This document shows, piece after piece, positions 21,901-36,900 of a stretch of DNA of 64,000 bases. Position 1 is the stretch's first letter; the number at the start of each line of letters is the position of its first letter. The stretch covers positions 34,900,932 through 34,964,931 of the forward strand of contig NC_069132.1 in NCBI RefSeq assembly GCF_026914265.1, written 5' to 3'. A program made the position numbers and the translations under genes. This stretch comes from Mya arenaria (lineage: Eukaryota > Mollusca > Bivalvia > Myida > Myidae). The notes beneath the pieces are model-generated. The model saw only the letters and a program-made list of their open reading frames with translations, did not search any database and was not told the origin of the DNA.

Positions 21901-24900
21901 AAAGGTCATATCTTATTAATTACTGGATTCAGCTCTGCAAAAATAGTATGCTGTTATGTGTTTCAATTATTGAGTAATTCTTGAGAATGTCATCAGCTAT
22001 TTCATGATTTTTCAACCTTCCATTTTGATCAATACCGAATCTGAAGTAAATAGAGAATTTATTTATTATAATATGGTTGAACCATATGATGCTTACATCC
22101 ACATTGCTTTAATTTTCTTGTACTTATACCTGACACAATCCAGGCTTTTTCAGAATCTTTTTATTTTTTATTTTCTGGTACTTATATGTGACAAAATCGG
22201 GGCTGTTCTGCATCGTTATGTTTTAAGTTTCTTGTACTTACACTTAAATTGGATGGATTCCCAGCTATTAGAGCAACACCATATTTCAAGTCTCTCATAC
22301 ATGTTCTACACATTTTGTGCTCCTGGCTATTTCAGCAACACCATGTTTTATGTTTCTCATACTTATATTTGGCGCAATCTTGACAATTTCAGCAACAGTA
22401 CTTTGACTACATAGAGAGAACTTATCCCCAGTGGCTGGAGCTTGTTCATCAGAAGAAGCAGGAATACATGCAACAACACCAACAACAACAATATCAGCAA
22501 CAACAACACTATCAGCAACAACAACAACAGAGGGAGCAACAGATCTACCAGCAACAGGTTAGGATGGTTTAAAACAATGCTTTGAAGTATAGACAATTTA
22601 ATTTTTTAATACAGATGGATATATTAGCAGTAACTGTAACCCTTGTTGTATTTAAAGATTTCATCACCTTAATGCAATAACCCAGTAACTACTTCTTTTT
22701 CTATATGTAATTATTTAGGAATTGCACTAGGGTGACAATTTGTATGTTACTTAGTCTACTGTATTATTTACTAGTAGTCAATTAGATCACATTTAGAATT
22801 CAAACACTGTTTGTAAGGAACTTTCATGGAGGAGAATAAAACTAATGTAAGGTGAAAAAATAATTCTTATTTTTTAGAATTTAAAGATAATTAAGACTGA
22901 TTAGACTTTGTGTCTTACTAATGTGAAACAGAGTATCAGTCCAGTTGACCTTAGAAATGGTCAAGGAAAAATATTCTAAGTGTTTTTGAAGGTGATATTT
23001 TGTGTTTGATTGGTCCGAAGGACTCACTTGAAAACATTTTAACAGCTTTTTAACCTACATTGTCACTGTTGTATTTTATTACTTTTTGAACATTCAACAT
23101 AGGCATAACTTGAAACAATCATTGTTCATTCAATGTGTTATCTAACTGAAGTACATACAATACTCACTCAATTTTTTACATTAAGGTGCAACAACAACAA
23201 CAGCAACAACAACAGCAGCAGGTCTACTCTCAGCAGTCCCGCCCCAGTCCCCAGGGGTCAAACCAGGCCACGCCCACCCATCCTCATAGGGACAGCCCAC
23301 AGACCAATCCCAAACACCAGGAGGCTTTCCTTACACAGGTACAGAGACTTGGTTTTCAAAAGGGAACGGTAAGCTTATCCAGCACTGTCAATGATGTTTA
23401 CCTATGTCAAACATGACATCTATCCACTTGTAGACAATACTTAACCCACCATTTTTCTTGTACATCTTTGCAGTTGTCAAAGTGATTCTAAAACAATATT
23501 GTTCAAGTAACATGTCAGTCAGAGCAAAAACATGCAACATTTTTGAAAATACATTATTTATAATTATTTTTTCATAAAATTGATACTGCTTTTGCTTTAG
23601 ACTTAAAACATGGTTTTGTAAAAGATGAGAATACACTTTTAACACTCTGTAGATACTGTAGATACAATTTTCACTTGGCTGTGTTTGCAATTGATTTCCA
23701 TATTGGTAGATGGCTACTAGATGCTCATTGAAGAATTGGAACTGGTAGACTTCTAGTTCCAGGTTTCTTATGGTGATGAGAATGGAGAGTCTGATGTGGA
23801 TGCTCCGCCCCTCCCCAGTTCTCCCCCTCCCCCTGCTCCTGCTGCCTTTGGTGGGGCCCCACAGGGGAACTACTCCCGTGAGGCACCTGAGAGGGAATAT
23901 ACAAACTTGAAGGATATAAGGAGAGAACCTGAGGTATGAAAGAGGATAGACTTTTAAAGTGGAATAAAACCACAAAGAGTTTGATCAGTAAATGTGGGAT
24001 CATCTAACGGTCGAGGGCAACCTCCAAATAAAGTTCTATGGATCTTGGTCAAACAAGTTTTTATACATACAAAGTTAATAACACTGTTGGCTGTGCCCTT
24101 GACCTTTACATATTGACCTAAAATATAATCGTGTGAACTACTAGTCAAGAGCAAGCTAACAATGAAGTTTCATTGTTCTTTGTCTATCATTGGTCTTTGG
24201 TTATTGTGCAGCAAAACAAGGTCTACTGACTGACGGACAGACCATCTGAGGAACAACTCTCCGACATTGCAAAGATTTTTTGCTGAGGAGGCATAGTAAA
24301 ATTACCTCGTATGGTCACCTTACCCCCCATTCTTCACAAAAAAACACTACCAACCACTCGGGTCTAAACCAATGAATAGACATTTCTATATTTTTTCAAG
24401 CAAAAAAATGAAATTGTTTAATTCTTTCAGAATTTGTCACACAAAATTGTTGTTTTCTTATAAACATAATTCTCAAAGCTGTTTATATGTTTTTGCACAT
24501 AAAATGTTTTTATCTATTCAAAAATGTTACATTCTTTGAGTTAGTAACATTCTATAATGTATTGCTGCATGCGTTCAAGTAGAGATCACAAAAATACAAA
24601 CATTGTTAAATCATCGTTTTCAGCGAAAGACCAATGTCTCCATGCCTCAGTCAGTGACCGTCCATATGCCGAGTGTTCAAACTGATGCGGGCTCCCCAGT
24701 GAAAGGTGGGCGCCCAGACAGTGCAGGAAGGAGCTGGCTGGGTGCGGAGCGAGACAACAGCATACACAGTGTCAGTTATAGTGAGGAGGTAGACATGCCC
24801 ATTAACCAGCCAGTACAGAGTGTCACTGTGAGACAGAAGAATGGTAGGTAATGATAGTGTTGGATAATCCGACAAATTTCATAATCAATGTCAAATTGAA

Positions 24901-27900
24901 AAGGACAACCGTTATGGATGATTGAATTAGAAATTATCAATATTGTATGTTTATTTTAAACATTGAAAAAAAAATACACTTATGTTTATTTAAACAGCTT
25001 CTGTGTCTATATTTTTAAAATGAACACATTATTTTCAAGGAAAGTATAATGAATTAAAATACAAATTAGTTTTGGTACATATTTATCACCAAAATGGATG
25101 TATGGTGTCATTAACAAATGATATTATTTATGGCAAAATATGATACTAAGATGAGTTCATCTCTTTAATGACAATAACCATTGTCTGTTACTAGTAGCAA
25201 AACCAAGGTTCGACCTTGAGATTATAAAACTTTATCAGACTCCAGAATATCTCTCACAAATCATATTTGTTTTGTTTAGAGCCAGTCCAGAATCCCTCAG
25301 CAATGTCAATGGACCCGGTGTCAGATGAAGATGTTAGCGACTTTGAGGAAGAACCTGACTTACCCAGTGGGGCAGGGGAGAATAGGGGTGGGGCCAAACC
25401 TCCCTCACCCACCCCCGAACAGGATGAGGATGAAATCTCAGACCAGTAAGATCAATTGAAAATTTTTACCTGAGTTGTTAAGGAAGTAAAATTATTTGAT
25501 TGGCAAAATTATTATCAAATATAAATCAAAAATGAAAACGTTGAAAAACTAGTTGATAAATTGATACCAGAAATTAGTGAAGTAATGAAAAGATTTTAAG
25601 ATATATTATTCAACAAGCTATTCATTCCTTTATTCAAAAATATAAACAAATACATAGAGTACTGCCTTCAGATTGAAGTAAGTATATGGCTGCTAATGTT
25701 TATGACATGAGAAATTTTCCATCTGCTTATGATTGGATTATTCCCCCTGAATACTCCGAGTAGTACTGGCGTGAGACCACAGTTATTTTTACTATATGTT
25801 TCATATAGACACTAACCTGGCTTTTGACTTTATACACACCCCAATTGAAAAACAAGGACATGGCATCTCTAGAACAATTCAAGACACAAAATATAATCAC
25901 AAGAAAACACCATGTTGACCATTGACCCGACTGTCAAAATTGAGTTCAAATACATAACCCTTCCGCCAGGGAGTCAATCGGCTACAAACAACTAATTTTC
26001 AGACTTCCACAAGCTATGATTTTTCCAATATTTACATTGAAAACTATCAATTTCTGCAATAGAGTGTCAAATTCAGTCAAGTTCTCTGCAAAAAGAACAT
26101 TTTTTGCTTCTTTTTCATTCAATTTTGATAAAATATTGATACTTGAACACAAGCACTCTTTGTTTCTGTATTCACATCCGGATCTTGGTCAACGGGGGGC
26201 AGATAACTGTGGTCTTGAGCCTATTTAAGCAACATTTTTTCAGAAACAGACTTCAAAACTCCTATAGTTCAGCTTCAGGCTATATGCAACACATACTGAA
26301 AGTTTGGCAATGATATATCAAACACTAAATGAATGAGACAAGTATTAGCACCTGTGGTATTTTCATAAAAAGCAGAAACAGCCATTTCCCTCAAATGTTA
26401 AGCCGCAAACCTTTGAAGAGCCATTATTTCCTTATGCATTGGAATAATTTGACCAAGTAAAGTTTTCCTTGTAGCTTTTAATGGTGTCTATAGAACAGCA
26501 CCACAAAACTGGCCTGCCTACTCTTTTAAGATTTTTTTCTAAGCAAAATAAGGTTTTTCCACTTCATCGGCTTAGTGTTTTATATAAAAAATGACATAGA
26601 GCCAAACTGAAATGCCTCAACTTGTCAAAATTTTGCTTTTCTGGTCCACTTATATACAAAGGTAACAGAACTGTCCAGTTTAACACAAGAAATTTAGTGA
26701 TCATGTGTTAATAGACAGTCTAAACAACACTATATGCCAAATTGTTGGCTTCCGGGACAAATGGCGCAACAAAGGAAATGGCAAAAAACACACCAAAACT
26801 TAAAGATTCATGACAACTGCTAGTGTTTTCATGTATGAGGTGGCTACATGATGTAGAAAATGCAGAGGTAGCATTATTATGCCCATTTTTAAAAAAAAAA
26901 TACTTTAAGAATCTGTTTTGAAGGCTAGATTTGGCATTAAATTCAGAGTACAGCACTTCACTATTGTCTATAAGATGCTTATTTACACCTGATTTGCTAT
27001 AAATCTCACTCAATGGAATCATTTACACACAAACAAGTACTACAGAGTTGACTAACATCTTCATTCTTCTGAAATATTGGATTCAGAGCTGCATCTCCTG
27101 GATTTAGATTGCAGGACTACCGCCTGGGGAAAAGGCCGCAGCTAACTGGAGCTTATTGGCACATCATGAACTGCAAGCAAGACACAAAAGCAATGTTTTA
27201 CACAAATAAAACTATCTGCCACTACTGTTAAAGTTTGAAAAAGGCCTGTAAACACTCATTTGAGGCATACACAACCTTTAATATAGTCATAAATGTGATA
27301 AATATGCAGAAAAGTTCATGAATTCAAAGATTTTCAGGACAAATTTAATAGAATATATAGTCTTTTGGACATTTTGCAATCAGTTTTTAACAACTCAAAG
27401 GTAAATCTCATCTTATTGAGTACCCAGATGCATTTTGCAAGCATTCAAACCAGACATGCTTAGAATTTCTTCTTACTTGGAGATGGTATTCCTTTCTTGA
27501 AAATCCTTGCCTAGAGCCGGTATCGAAAACCACACGAGACCACAGTTTTACCAGCACTGGTTCTTGTCCTTGAAAATTCCTCTGTGGCTACAGCAACCAG
27601 GCTGGCTATTAAAATAAGCAATAAATTAGGGGTTTTAAAACATTTATACTGTATTAAGGTTGTGTTTTTTAATGCATTAAGGGAAAAGGCTCTATTCTTT
27701 ATGAAAACTGCTCACTTTTTATTTATTTTGCCTTGAGAAATGTCAAGTTTTTCAATGAATAAACTGAATAAATGAATGAATTAATGAATATATATGAATG
27801 ATTGATAGAATGAATTAATGAAAGGTGGCATTATTTCTTTAAAATTGGGATCTCATTGTGTTGCTGTGATTGTTAAAGTATATGTTTTCTTGTCCATAAG

Positions 27901-30900
27901 CTGAAAATCATATGCACACTAAATAAAACATCATTCTGCATCCTATGTGCAGTAAGTTTTGTTTAATTGCTTATAGAATTTGCAATTAGTGTAATGTTTG
28001 CTTAAAAGAGCAAACAAAATGTGTGAATAGATGCACAATACAGACCAAAGACTGATACAAGTCAGCAGTTTCATTAGAAAATAATATTATTATCAAAGCC
28101 ACATCAGAAATGATTGACAACATGAAAGAAATTCATTTAGGAATGGAACAAACAGTCTCAATGGGCTTTTATGACCAAACTGTCTCACTTTGTACTTCAG
28201 TTTGGATACCATTTTCTAATATATTATCTTGAAGTACTTACAAATTACAGCATGTTGGCAAACACCAAGTACAGCTTGACCTCTGGTGGGCAGCTTGGTG
28301 GGGGGGGGGGGGGTCTTCAACAGACAGTTCCTCCTGGGTCTGCTTCCTATGTTAAAAAAATCCCTCCATTTATACTTTGGAATTGAAAGTGAGGCTTTCA
28401 TTCATTAGTTACCATCATTTGGAACTATTTCCAAACATTAAATTGAAAGTGAAAGTAGTTTTTTTTAAAAATGTCAAAAATATATAAGAAAATTATATAT
28501 TATTAATTTATATTATGTAATATAAGATTTTCACATTTCATACTCAAACACCAATATTCTATGGCTAAGCACTGTCAACTGGCCAAATTTCAACCAGATA
28601 GCTGTATAAATTAAGAATTTATAACAATTTAAAATAGGCCACCCCTCCAAAAGCTTCCTCTATATCAGGCGAGAGACCACAGTTATTTTTACTATATGTT
28701 TCATATAGACACTAACCTGGCTTTTGACTTTATACACACCCCAATTGAAAAACAAGGACATGGCATCTCTAGAAAAATTCAAGACACAAAATATAATCAC
28801 AAGAAAACACCATGTTGACCATTGACCCGACTGTCAAAATTGAGTTCAAATACATAACCCTTCCGCCAGGGAGTCAATCGGCTACAAACAACTAATTTTC
28901 AGACTTCCACAAGCTATGATTTTTCCAATATTTACATTGAAAACTATCAATTTCTGCAATAGAGTGTCAAATTCAGTCAAGTTCTCTGCAAAAAGAACAT
29001 TTTTTTGCTTCTTTTTCATTCAATTTTAATAAAATATTGATACTTGAACACAAGCACTCTTTGTTTCTGTATTCACATCCGGATCTTGGTCAACGGGGGG
29101 CAGATAACTGTGGTCTTGAGCCTACTGGTATATTTCTCAAACAAAAAACATCTGAAAGAACTAATAAACAAGTACTCAATTCTTATCTTTCTTTGAAAGA
29201 AAAATAATTAAGTACTGTCCAATTTTGATAATATTCGTTGCTGTTGTGCAAACAATACGTTGCTGTCATTTTCAATTACAACATGTGGTTCAAAGGGAAG
29301 AGCCATTAGTTTATAGACTAATCTAATGGTAAATGTTTATTTTCTTACAGGCCTCCAAGCCCAGTCCATGCAGAAATCACAATGTCAGGCCTTATGGGGC
29401 TGCTGGCTTACGTAGAGACAGATCTGCAGGAGGCACTGGCACTGGAAGGATACTATCGGACACGTAATCCAGATGAGAACTACCGCAAACATGTCATACA
29501 GTATGTAAATATGCTCATTTACAACAACATCTATTGCATGTTCGAAATTCATTTACTGAAAATTAGTTTAGTATGAAATATTAAAGTTTAAGTAATTGAT
29601 GTACTTGTCTTGACTTCATAGCAAGGATGGCACAGTTGTGGTTTGTTGTGTTGGTGCTTAAATAGGTCATAATTATTTGTACTGATCTTTAATTATTGGT
29701 ACTGATCTTAAAATGTTGTATATATTTTATTGATTGGTATATTTTGTGTAACAGCAAGGCCAACAGTAATGGGGATCTTTCAAGTCTTGACGGTGAATTG
29801 GTAAGCATGGTCATACTACAACAGTTAGCCCTAGTTGGGCACCGGCTTCCAGGTGGATGTATGCTTTCTGACACTCTCCTGCTGCAACCTGGGCTTACTG
29901 AGGCAAACATCAGGTACTAGTTGTTCTCATTTGTTGTGATGGTTCGAATTTAATTTTTTATGCTTTCATTAAAAGACAAATTTATTAGTTCACTTACACA
30001 ATTGTCAAACTTTAGTTGAAATACAGCAATAGACTTCCAGTAATGTTGCCAGAATTTTTAAAATTTTACATTTTCTGGCTCATGACTTGATCAAAATTCT
30101 AATAACAGTGAATGTATAGTAAAACTACCATCGTTTGAGCAGGCGATCATTTAAGAACTGGAGATCGGTCAATTTCAATGCTTAGTCCCAATCGTTATCC
30201 CTTCTTCTTTCATATAAAATATACTGATGATGGATAGAAACCTAAATAAGTAGGCTCAAGCACCATTGCCGGTCCCAAATACACGGCTCATGCACAAAAC
30301 TACATGATTAACATGAGGCCATATTAACATAAATGGTGCCGAAGTAAACAACCGGTATGATGTCTTCAAACTTTGATAAAACATTGTAAGACATTTCATA
30401 ACAGACTTAAATGGAAACTTGGGTTGTACGAAACATCGGATCACTCGAGGTTTTAGCTCAGGCCACAGCATCCTGGAACGATTGTAGTTTTACTGTGTGT
30501 CCTGTATATTATTTAACTATTTACTTTACTTCATTTGCCCATATCAGAGTATGTTTACAGATGAATAATTTTGTTTCGTCATCGCTATTCAGAGATAATT
30601 TGCATCGTGATGCAAAGTCCCTGTGGTCCCGCCTCCTTGAGCATTTCCTGCTGCTGGTGCGTGGCCGTGTAATGGGGACACGGGAAGTTGCTCATGTGTT
30701 TGTACCCTGTCTTCTCCATGAACTCTCACACTACCAAGAACAGGTAACTAACACATATTTCGGATTGTGAAAGTGTTGAAGTTGGTATATTTAAGTAACT
30801 ATTATATTTTGGGAGCTGTTCATTTGGTATGATAGAGGATTGCATATTGATAACCTATATTTTTCCAAAACCCTGGTGATGAAATGTTTCATCATATATG

Positions 30901-33900
30901 TATTACTTATGAAGTTGTTGGCTAGAGATATTCAATGGGAAAACAAAATAAATGCATTGTGTAGTTTCAAAGTATATATTGAAGAATAAGTAGTTTTCCG
31001 GTACATCAGTGATGTGATTTTGTTGGTGAATTCGCAGATTTCCATGGATGAAATGGCTCCAGGGACAAAATAAAATTTAAACTGATTAAAAAAAGTCAAA
31101 TTTATGCATTTGGTACCCATTGCTGAATTGGTATCAGCCTTTTAGCTGCCAGGTCAGTCATATCCCAGTACATGTAAATGCCATACATACATTCCAGGCA
31201 GTAAGATTGCTAGAGGATATTCTCGAGGGCCTTCTCCGCTCAGGGACTGGGCCAGTACACAACGGGGCGGGGCGGACATCCCCTGGGCCAGGAGATAGCA
31301 TTACCCTGGACACCGCCCGCTCCAGTCAGCAGGGACAAGGTGAGGGCACAGGGGGGCTTTAGTTTAGTTTATAATGCAGGTAATGTCTTTGATAGTATAA
31401 ACCAGTACTGTGTCCATTATGAAGCCATGAGAAAATACTTTTAATGGGGATCGAAAGCCACAAGCTTTTGAGTCAAAGGTTGACACCTTATAGCAAATAA
31501 CCTGTTCTACAATCAGGCTCATATCATTTGTGAAAACTAGTTAGATTATAGATATTTTAAAACATTTAAGAATTCAGTTTACCGAGTCTGAGTCTGAAAC
31601 TCTAATTCACGACATTAGTGAATATGAGTCCTGCTTTTGATAAGCTTTACAAAATATATTTTATCTGAGAGCTTTATTGAGAAGTGCTTGCTAATGAAAG
31701 CTTAGTGCTATATTGCAAAATACCTGGGGCCATGATTATGAACAGTCTCAAGTCAAGTTGCAAATCTGCACTCCATTGTAACTTTTTTTCTAGATCAGTT
31801 TTGTGGCCAACTTAATTAACCTGAATTGTATTATTATTCCACATTGTACTATTTTTCACTTTCACTTTTGTAAAATTAATGGAATAATGATGATTCTTTG
31901 TAAATTAATAAAAGTGATTTCCTGAGTCTGGATGTGGACTTGAGACTGTATATAATCATGGCCCCTTGTGTCCGAAATCAAGTTCCTTCTTATCTGATAG
32001 TTAGAAAGCTATGTGGTGGAAACAAAAGCATAAACCAATGAATACAAAAATATTGAAACCACTTTTCCCATGAAATAGTTCCATGTTATATAACATTGCG
32101 TATCAATAGATATATAGATAGATATTCCACTATTGTTGTGTATGAATTTCAGTTGTATATGAAAACCTCAACTATGCAGGTATTGCTTATAATAGTTAAC
32201 TATTAGTTAGCATGCTCCTTACTGCTTTTCTTGTTGTCGTCTTTCTTATGATTATTTTTTGACCTTGGTCATACATTGTTTCATGGAGAGTTTCATTGAA
32301 AGTTTCATAAGATTAATGGCTGATCTAGAAAATGCTTACATGTAGGCTTAGTGCTTAAACTTCCTCTTATTAACATATTTACTATTTCATTTGTTTCTTT
32401 TTATGTACTTTTTAGCGCATTTTTTTTGAAAGAATTTTTTGGAGGTATTGTCAATGGTTTGGTGTCGAAGTCAGCGACATCATGCAAAAACTTAAACCTT
32501 GGCCATAACTCAAAAATCGATCAAGATATTTAAATAAAGCTTGGTACACATGTTGGCAGAGAAAATACACAAATGCACATCAAGGCCCATTACTCTGGCT
32601 TCAATAACTGCTGAGTTAGGCTCCATTTCTGAATGATGATTGACAGAAATTTACAGCTGATCTTTAAAATGTATTCATTTAGATTTAGTCTAATTGATGT
32701 TCCTCTTAATAACATAAGATATTATGTAGTGACTTACTTTTTCAGATGTTCTTTTTAAGTCCAGTAACTTCATTTTCACATAAAAAATGTCCATTTCTTT
32801 CTGTAACATTAACTGAGCGCTTTAGCTTTGATGTAATTACACAGCAAAAAGTCACGTTTAAACTTTCACATATGCTTTGAAATTTTCACAAATGCTTTGA
32901 AATTTTATTTATTTAGAAAAACTTTCATTTGCTCTTCTGTTAAGGCATGCTTTATAATTCTGTTATGTTTGCATCAATGTTGAAATTTATGGTATATTAT
33001 TTGTAACCTGAATACCATGGAAAAAGTAACCTAAGTTTTACTGTTTTTGTTTGGTCAATAACATATCTGATGTGCAGAAAGCTTATTATTTCATCCAGCC
33101 ATTGGTTAAAAATAAATGATGTTAACTTTTTATGCCTGGTAACTGCATTTAATTTTGGTATTATTTGAAAGGAAATTGCTTGCTGAGTATGGTACTTAAT
33201 ATAAAATAAATAACTGAAAAAAGCATTATATATAAAGTGATTGCAGTTTGTAATCTCTCCACATACTGGTAAAAAGGATTGTTTGTAATATATTTTTTCA
33301 TGAATTCTATTCCCTCTTTACTCAATAAACCTTTTCAAATGATATCAAAACACTATGGGGTCGCCAGACATCCAAAATTCACATAATTGTACATCAGTGG
33401 CCGTAACAGTTTTGCTTAAAACCTAACTCGCCAGGTATCTACCTTTCTGAACTATATAACAAGTTAATTATTTTTCATCTTTTATTCAAATCAAAATTTG
33501 AAAATTCTTTGTGACTTTTTTAATTTCATCTGCTCTTTTGTCAAGTTTCATTTTTGATGTAAGCAAAACTAAACAGCATGTTTATCATGTAAAGAAAAAA
33601 GCAACAACTTTGAAGTGGTATTCAGATAACAATAGAATGTACAATAGAATGTACAATAGCGGTAGACCTCACACTAGCTGTTTGTCACTAAATGTTGTGG
33701 TTTTGTTTTTTCTGATTCCCCTTGGTAACAGTTCCACGTCTCAAGTTTGGCAGTCTTGTTGATAGCAAGCGCTTCAGTGACGATGAATCGAGCATGATCA
33801 CTCAAAGCATGGCCACAGATAATGGTCCTAAAGTGCCACTCAATGGTAAGGATAAGGTTGAAACCCTCCCCAATAGCTGTTGTAGTGCTCGATATTTTCC

Positions 33901-36900
33901 CGTAGAAATCTTGTACTTACCTGAAATTTATCAACATGGTCTCGTCTTAAGACCTAACCTAGTGGCTCCAACTTGCTTAGGCTGATGTTATGATATTATA
34001 CTATATAATGCTAAAACATTCAGTTGATAATAATTGTAATGAAAACATTTTTTTTTATTTTAGGACATTTAATAAAAAATGTGTCAAACAAGTTCTAAAA
34101 TTCAAAATTAATTGCAATTTTAATGGCAAAAATGCTTTGTAAACATATTCAATGAAATTATACCTATTCTTTTTCAATACAAGCTTCCAACTTTGAGCTG
34201 AAAATTCCCTGATGCAACACATTTTAGTAATGATGTATTCTTGTAAGGTGTTCTTTAAGTAAGGAGAAAACCTATGCTTCGCTTGCTTGATAGAGTTTTC
34301 TAAACATTGCTGATAAAAATTACTTGTTTAAGTTCCTTCTTTTTCCAGTTAGTTTAATGCTTTTGTTCATCACAGATACTTGGATACTTTTTTCAGATTT
34401 TTGTGTGTATTCTATATAGACAAAACTGAATAAATGAGTTGTCTCTCTCAGAACATCAGTTATTGATAGATTTCTGGTACTTAATCATAGACATAAATTT
34501 CTGTCTGCTCATATGCCATTTTTTGCATGTGTCATTCATATTTCTATCACATACAAACTTAAGAATTATATATCTACAATAAATATGTATTTTTTACATA
34601 CGTAAATGATATTATGTTTTGACTTACTTAGATCCTTCTTAATTTTCACATGTGCACTGTAAATAAATATAAAAAAATCTAGATAAATGCATTTATGTTT
34701 TTGTTTTTTTCTATAAAAAATATATCTTTTCTTATTCAAGTACATGATTGATATTTTCATTTGTGGCAAAAGTAAATTTACTGATTCTTTACTAATACTT
34801 TACTGACACTGATAAATTATAAAACACAAAAATTAAAAAATGGCATGTATAGAACTGATGCTTCTACATTTAATAAAACCTACACATAAACTCGAATACC
34901 TTACAGAGACAGAGGCTTACAAGACTCTAGTGAGTGGCACACTGCCCCGCCAGCAGGTGGCGCCACAACATGACGACACAGACAACTCGGACAACGAGCT
35001 AGAGAAACAGGTGGCCTCCACCCTCTCTCCTCGCAGTACCGGCAGGTGAGCAAGCCGACATGGCTTATCAGGATGTAACTAAAGCGCCTATCAATTCTAT
35101 GTCTCAGATGATCGAAGGTGTTCTAGAATTAAAACAAAACTTGTGGCCAAAAAAGGTTGAGTTTTACCGTCTGTTTCCTAGGTGGCGGTTTCACAGGGCC
35201 TGTGATAACCATGCTGGTTTAGAAATTTGGCTTGCCAGTTCTCAACCAACATCTAGACACATAACATATTGATAGGTGTTTTAAAGTCCTATAGTTTCTA
35301 GCTTAATACTGATGATTATTTAAGCATGATATCTTAGCTTGATATAAGGTTGTTTTTTACAGGAGGCAGTGTTATTCTATATTGTTTCCCTAGTTAAGGC
35401 AGAGATTTGTGTCTTTGATTGAGAGAATGTTCCCTTCTAGCCATCTCATCTCACGCTGGGCAAATAGTTGTCACTTTAGAATTTGTTGTAATGATCTTAT
35501 GCTGTAACAGTTACTTAACTTAACAAATGAAGGTTAAGTTTGCATATGTTTACCGTAATTACGGTATACAATAGAAATTACAGGGCCAACCCCAGTAATC
35601 GAAAACTTGTAATGGAGTTCCTTCGTGGTTAAAGGATAGGACAATGCTGAATCAAATTAAACTGCATCCAATTATTAGATATTACACCATATTTTAGTTT
35701 CGATACATCTAATAGGAAAGCGGGGAAAGACAATCTTGTATTTGCCTTTTCTCCACGAAGTCAAAATAGGTAAGCCGTGTATTTCCTATGGCCTCATTAA
35801 ATCAAGTTAGTACACTCTCACTGAAAGTAACATGGCTTAAAAGCAAGTTTAAGTTTCCGAGAAATAATTTAAAAAACAACAACAAATTTTTATTAAATGC
35901 ATCAAAATATCTAGTACGAGGGATGTTCAACTAGGCTATAGCCATTTAATATAAATGTTTTATTTAGTGGAACCTAATCTGGTATAGTGTGCACCGCCTT
36001 AGCATTAAATGGCTTTACTTATTGTCTTTCTTAAAAAAAAATGAGTGTAATTATAGCATTTGTTTCATGATAGGCAAAAAATGTATATTTTGCATTTTTC
36101 CTGTCCAAACATTATCTATCCACATATATAATTAAATCTAAAAGTTATTGAAGAAGTAAATGAACTTCTTGAACAGCCGTCTTATGTCTAGTTACCGGTA
36201 AATATCTAGTAAGTTTATTTTTTATTATTTCTACGGTAAGTTATGAGGGTCTCAGATAATACAAGTTTCTTAGACTATGCCTGATGAGAGTGTACAAGCT
36301 GATTCCCAATCCAGTAGTCAGGCCTTTCTGTTAACACCTCTTTCAATGTAGTTCTAATTAACTTTTGATTTTGTCTGTTTTTTGAAGGAAAAAAAAATGA
36401 GGTATTGTCATAGCCAGCAGCTTATAAAAATATAATTGTTATGTTAGCTAAAAACAAGTTCAAAATATTGATATGGAAGCAAAGACACATTTTGCAATAA
36501 ACGATGAAGTCATGCACATGTAAAGTAAGACCATAACTTAATTTTATGATATGGAGTTATTCCCCTTTACCGACTTAAAACAAGCATTGGCATCGGCTTT
36601 GGGTGCTCTTGTTTGAATTTGAGTTTAGGCCATTCCATGCATGATTTTTGTGAAATGTTTTACAGTTTATCTTTCAGCAACTTTCTCTATTTGATACAAG
36701 AAATTTGAGACTTGTCACAATGCTCATCTAACTCAGTGATTCATTTTGCTGCCCATCCCAAGTCTTCTACACTTTTTTTCCTCATTATTCTGACAAATGC
36801 ATTACAACAGCAAGATGCATTATTTGGAAGTAATTTGTTCACTAAACTATTCATTGGAATCTCTCGTTTTTACTCAGAGGCTTGTTTCAATAAAATGTCT

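Larger units (their letters stand above)
25446..29350 (+). other. KIZ intron 8 with repeat load
   Basis: A 3.9-kb intron. It carries two near-identical MITEs and, at about 27535-27550, a further CGAGACCACAGTTTTACC stretch that looks like one end of a related element. A G14 run is at 28300-28313. The remainder is AT-rich with no exon seen. Confidence 0.6.

Noticed and set aside
22363..22596. Leucine-rich minus-strand frame
   Set aside because: It is the reverse complement of the KIZ glutamine tract.
23725..24003. Minus-strand frames over KIZ exon 6
   Set aside because: They are shadows of the proline-rich exon on the plus strand.
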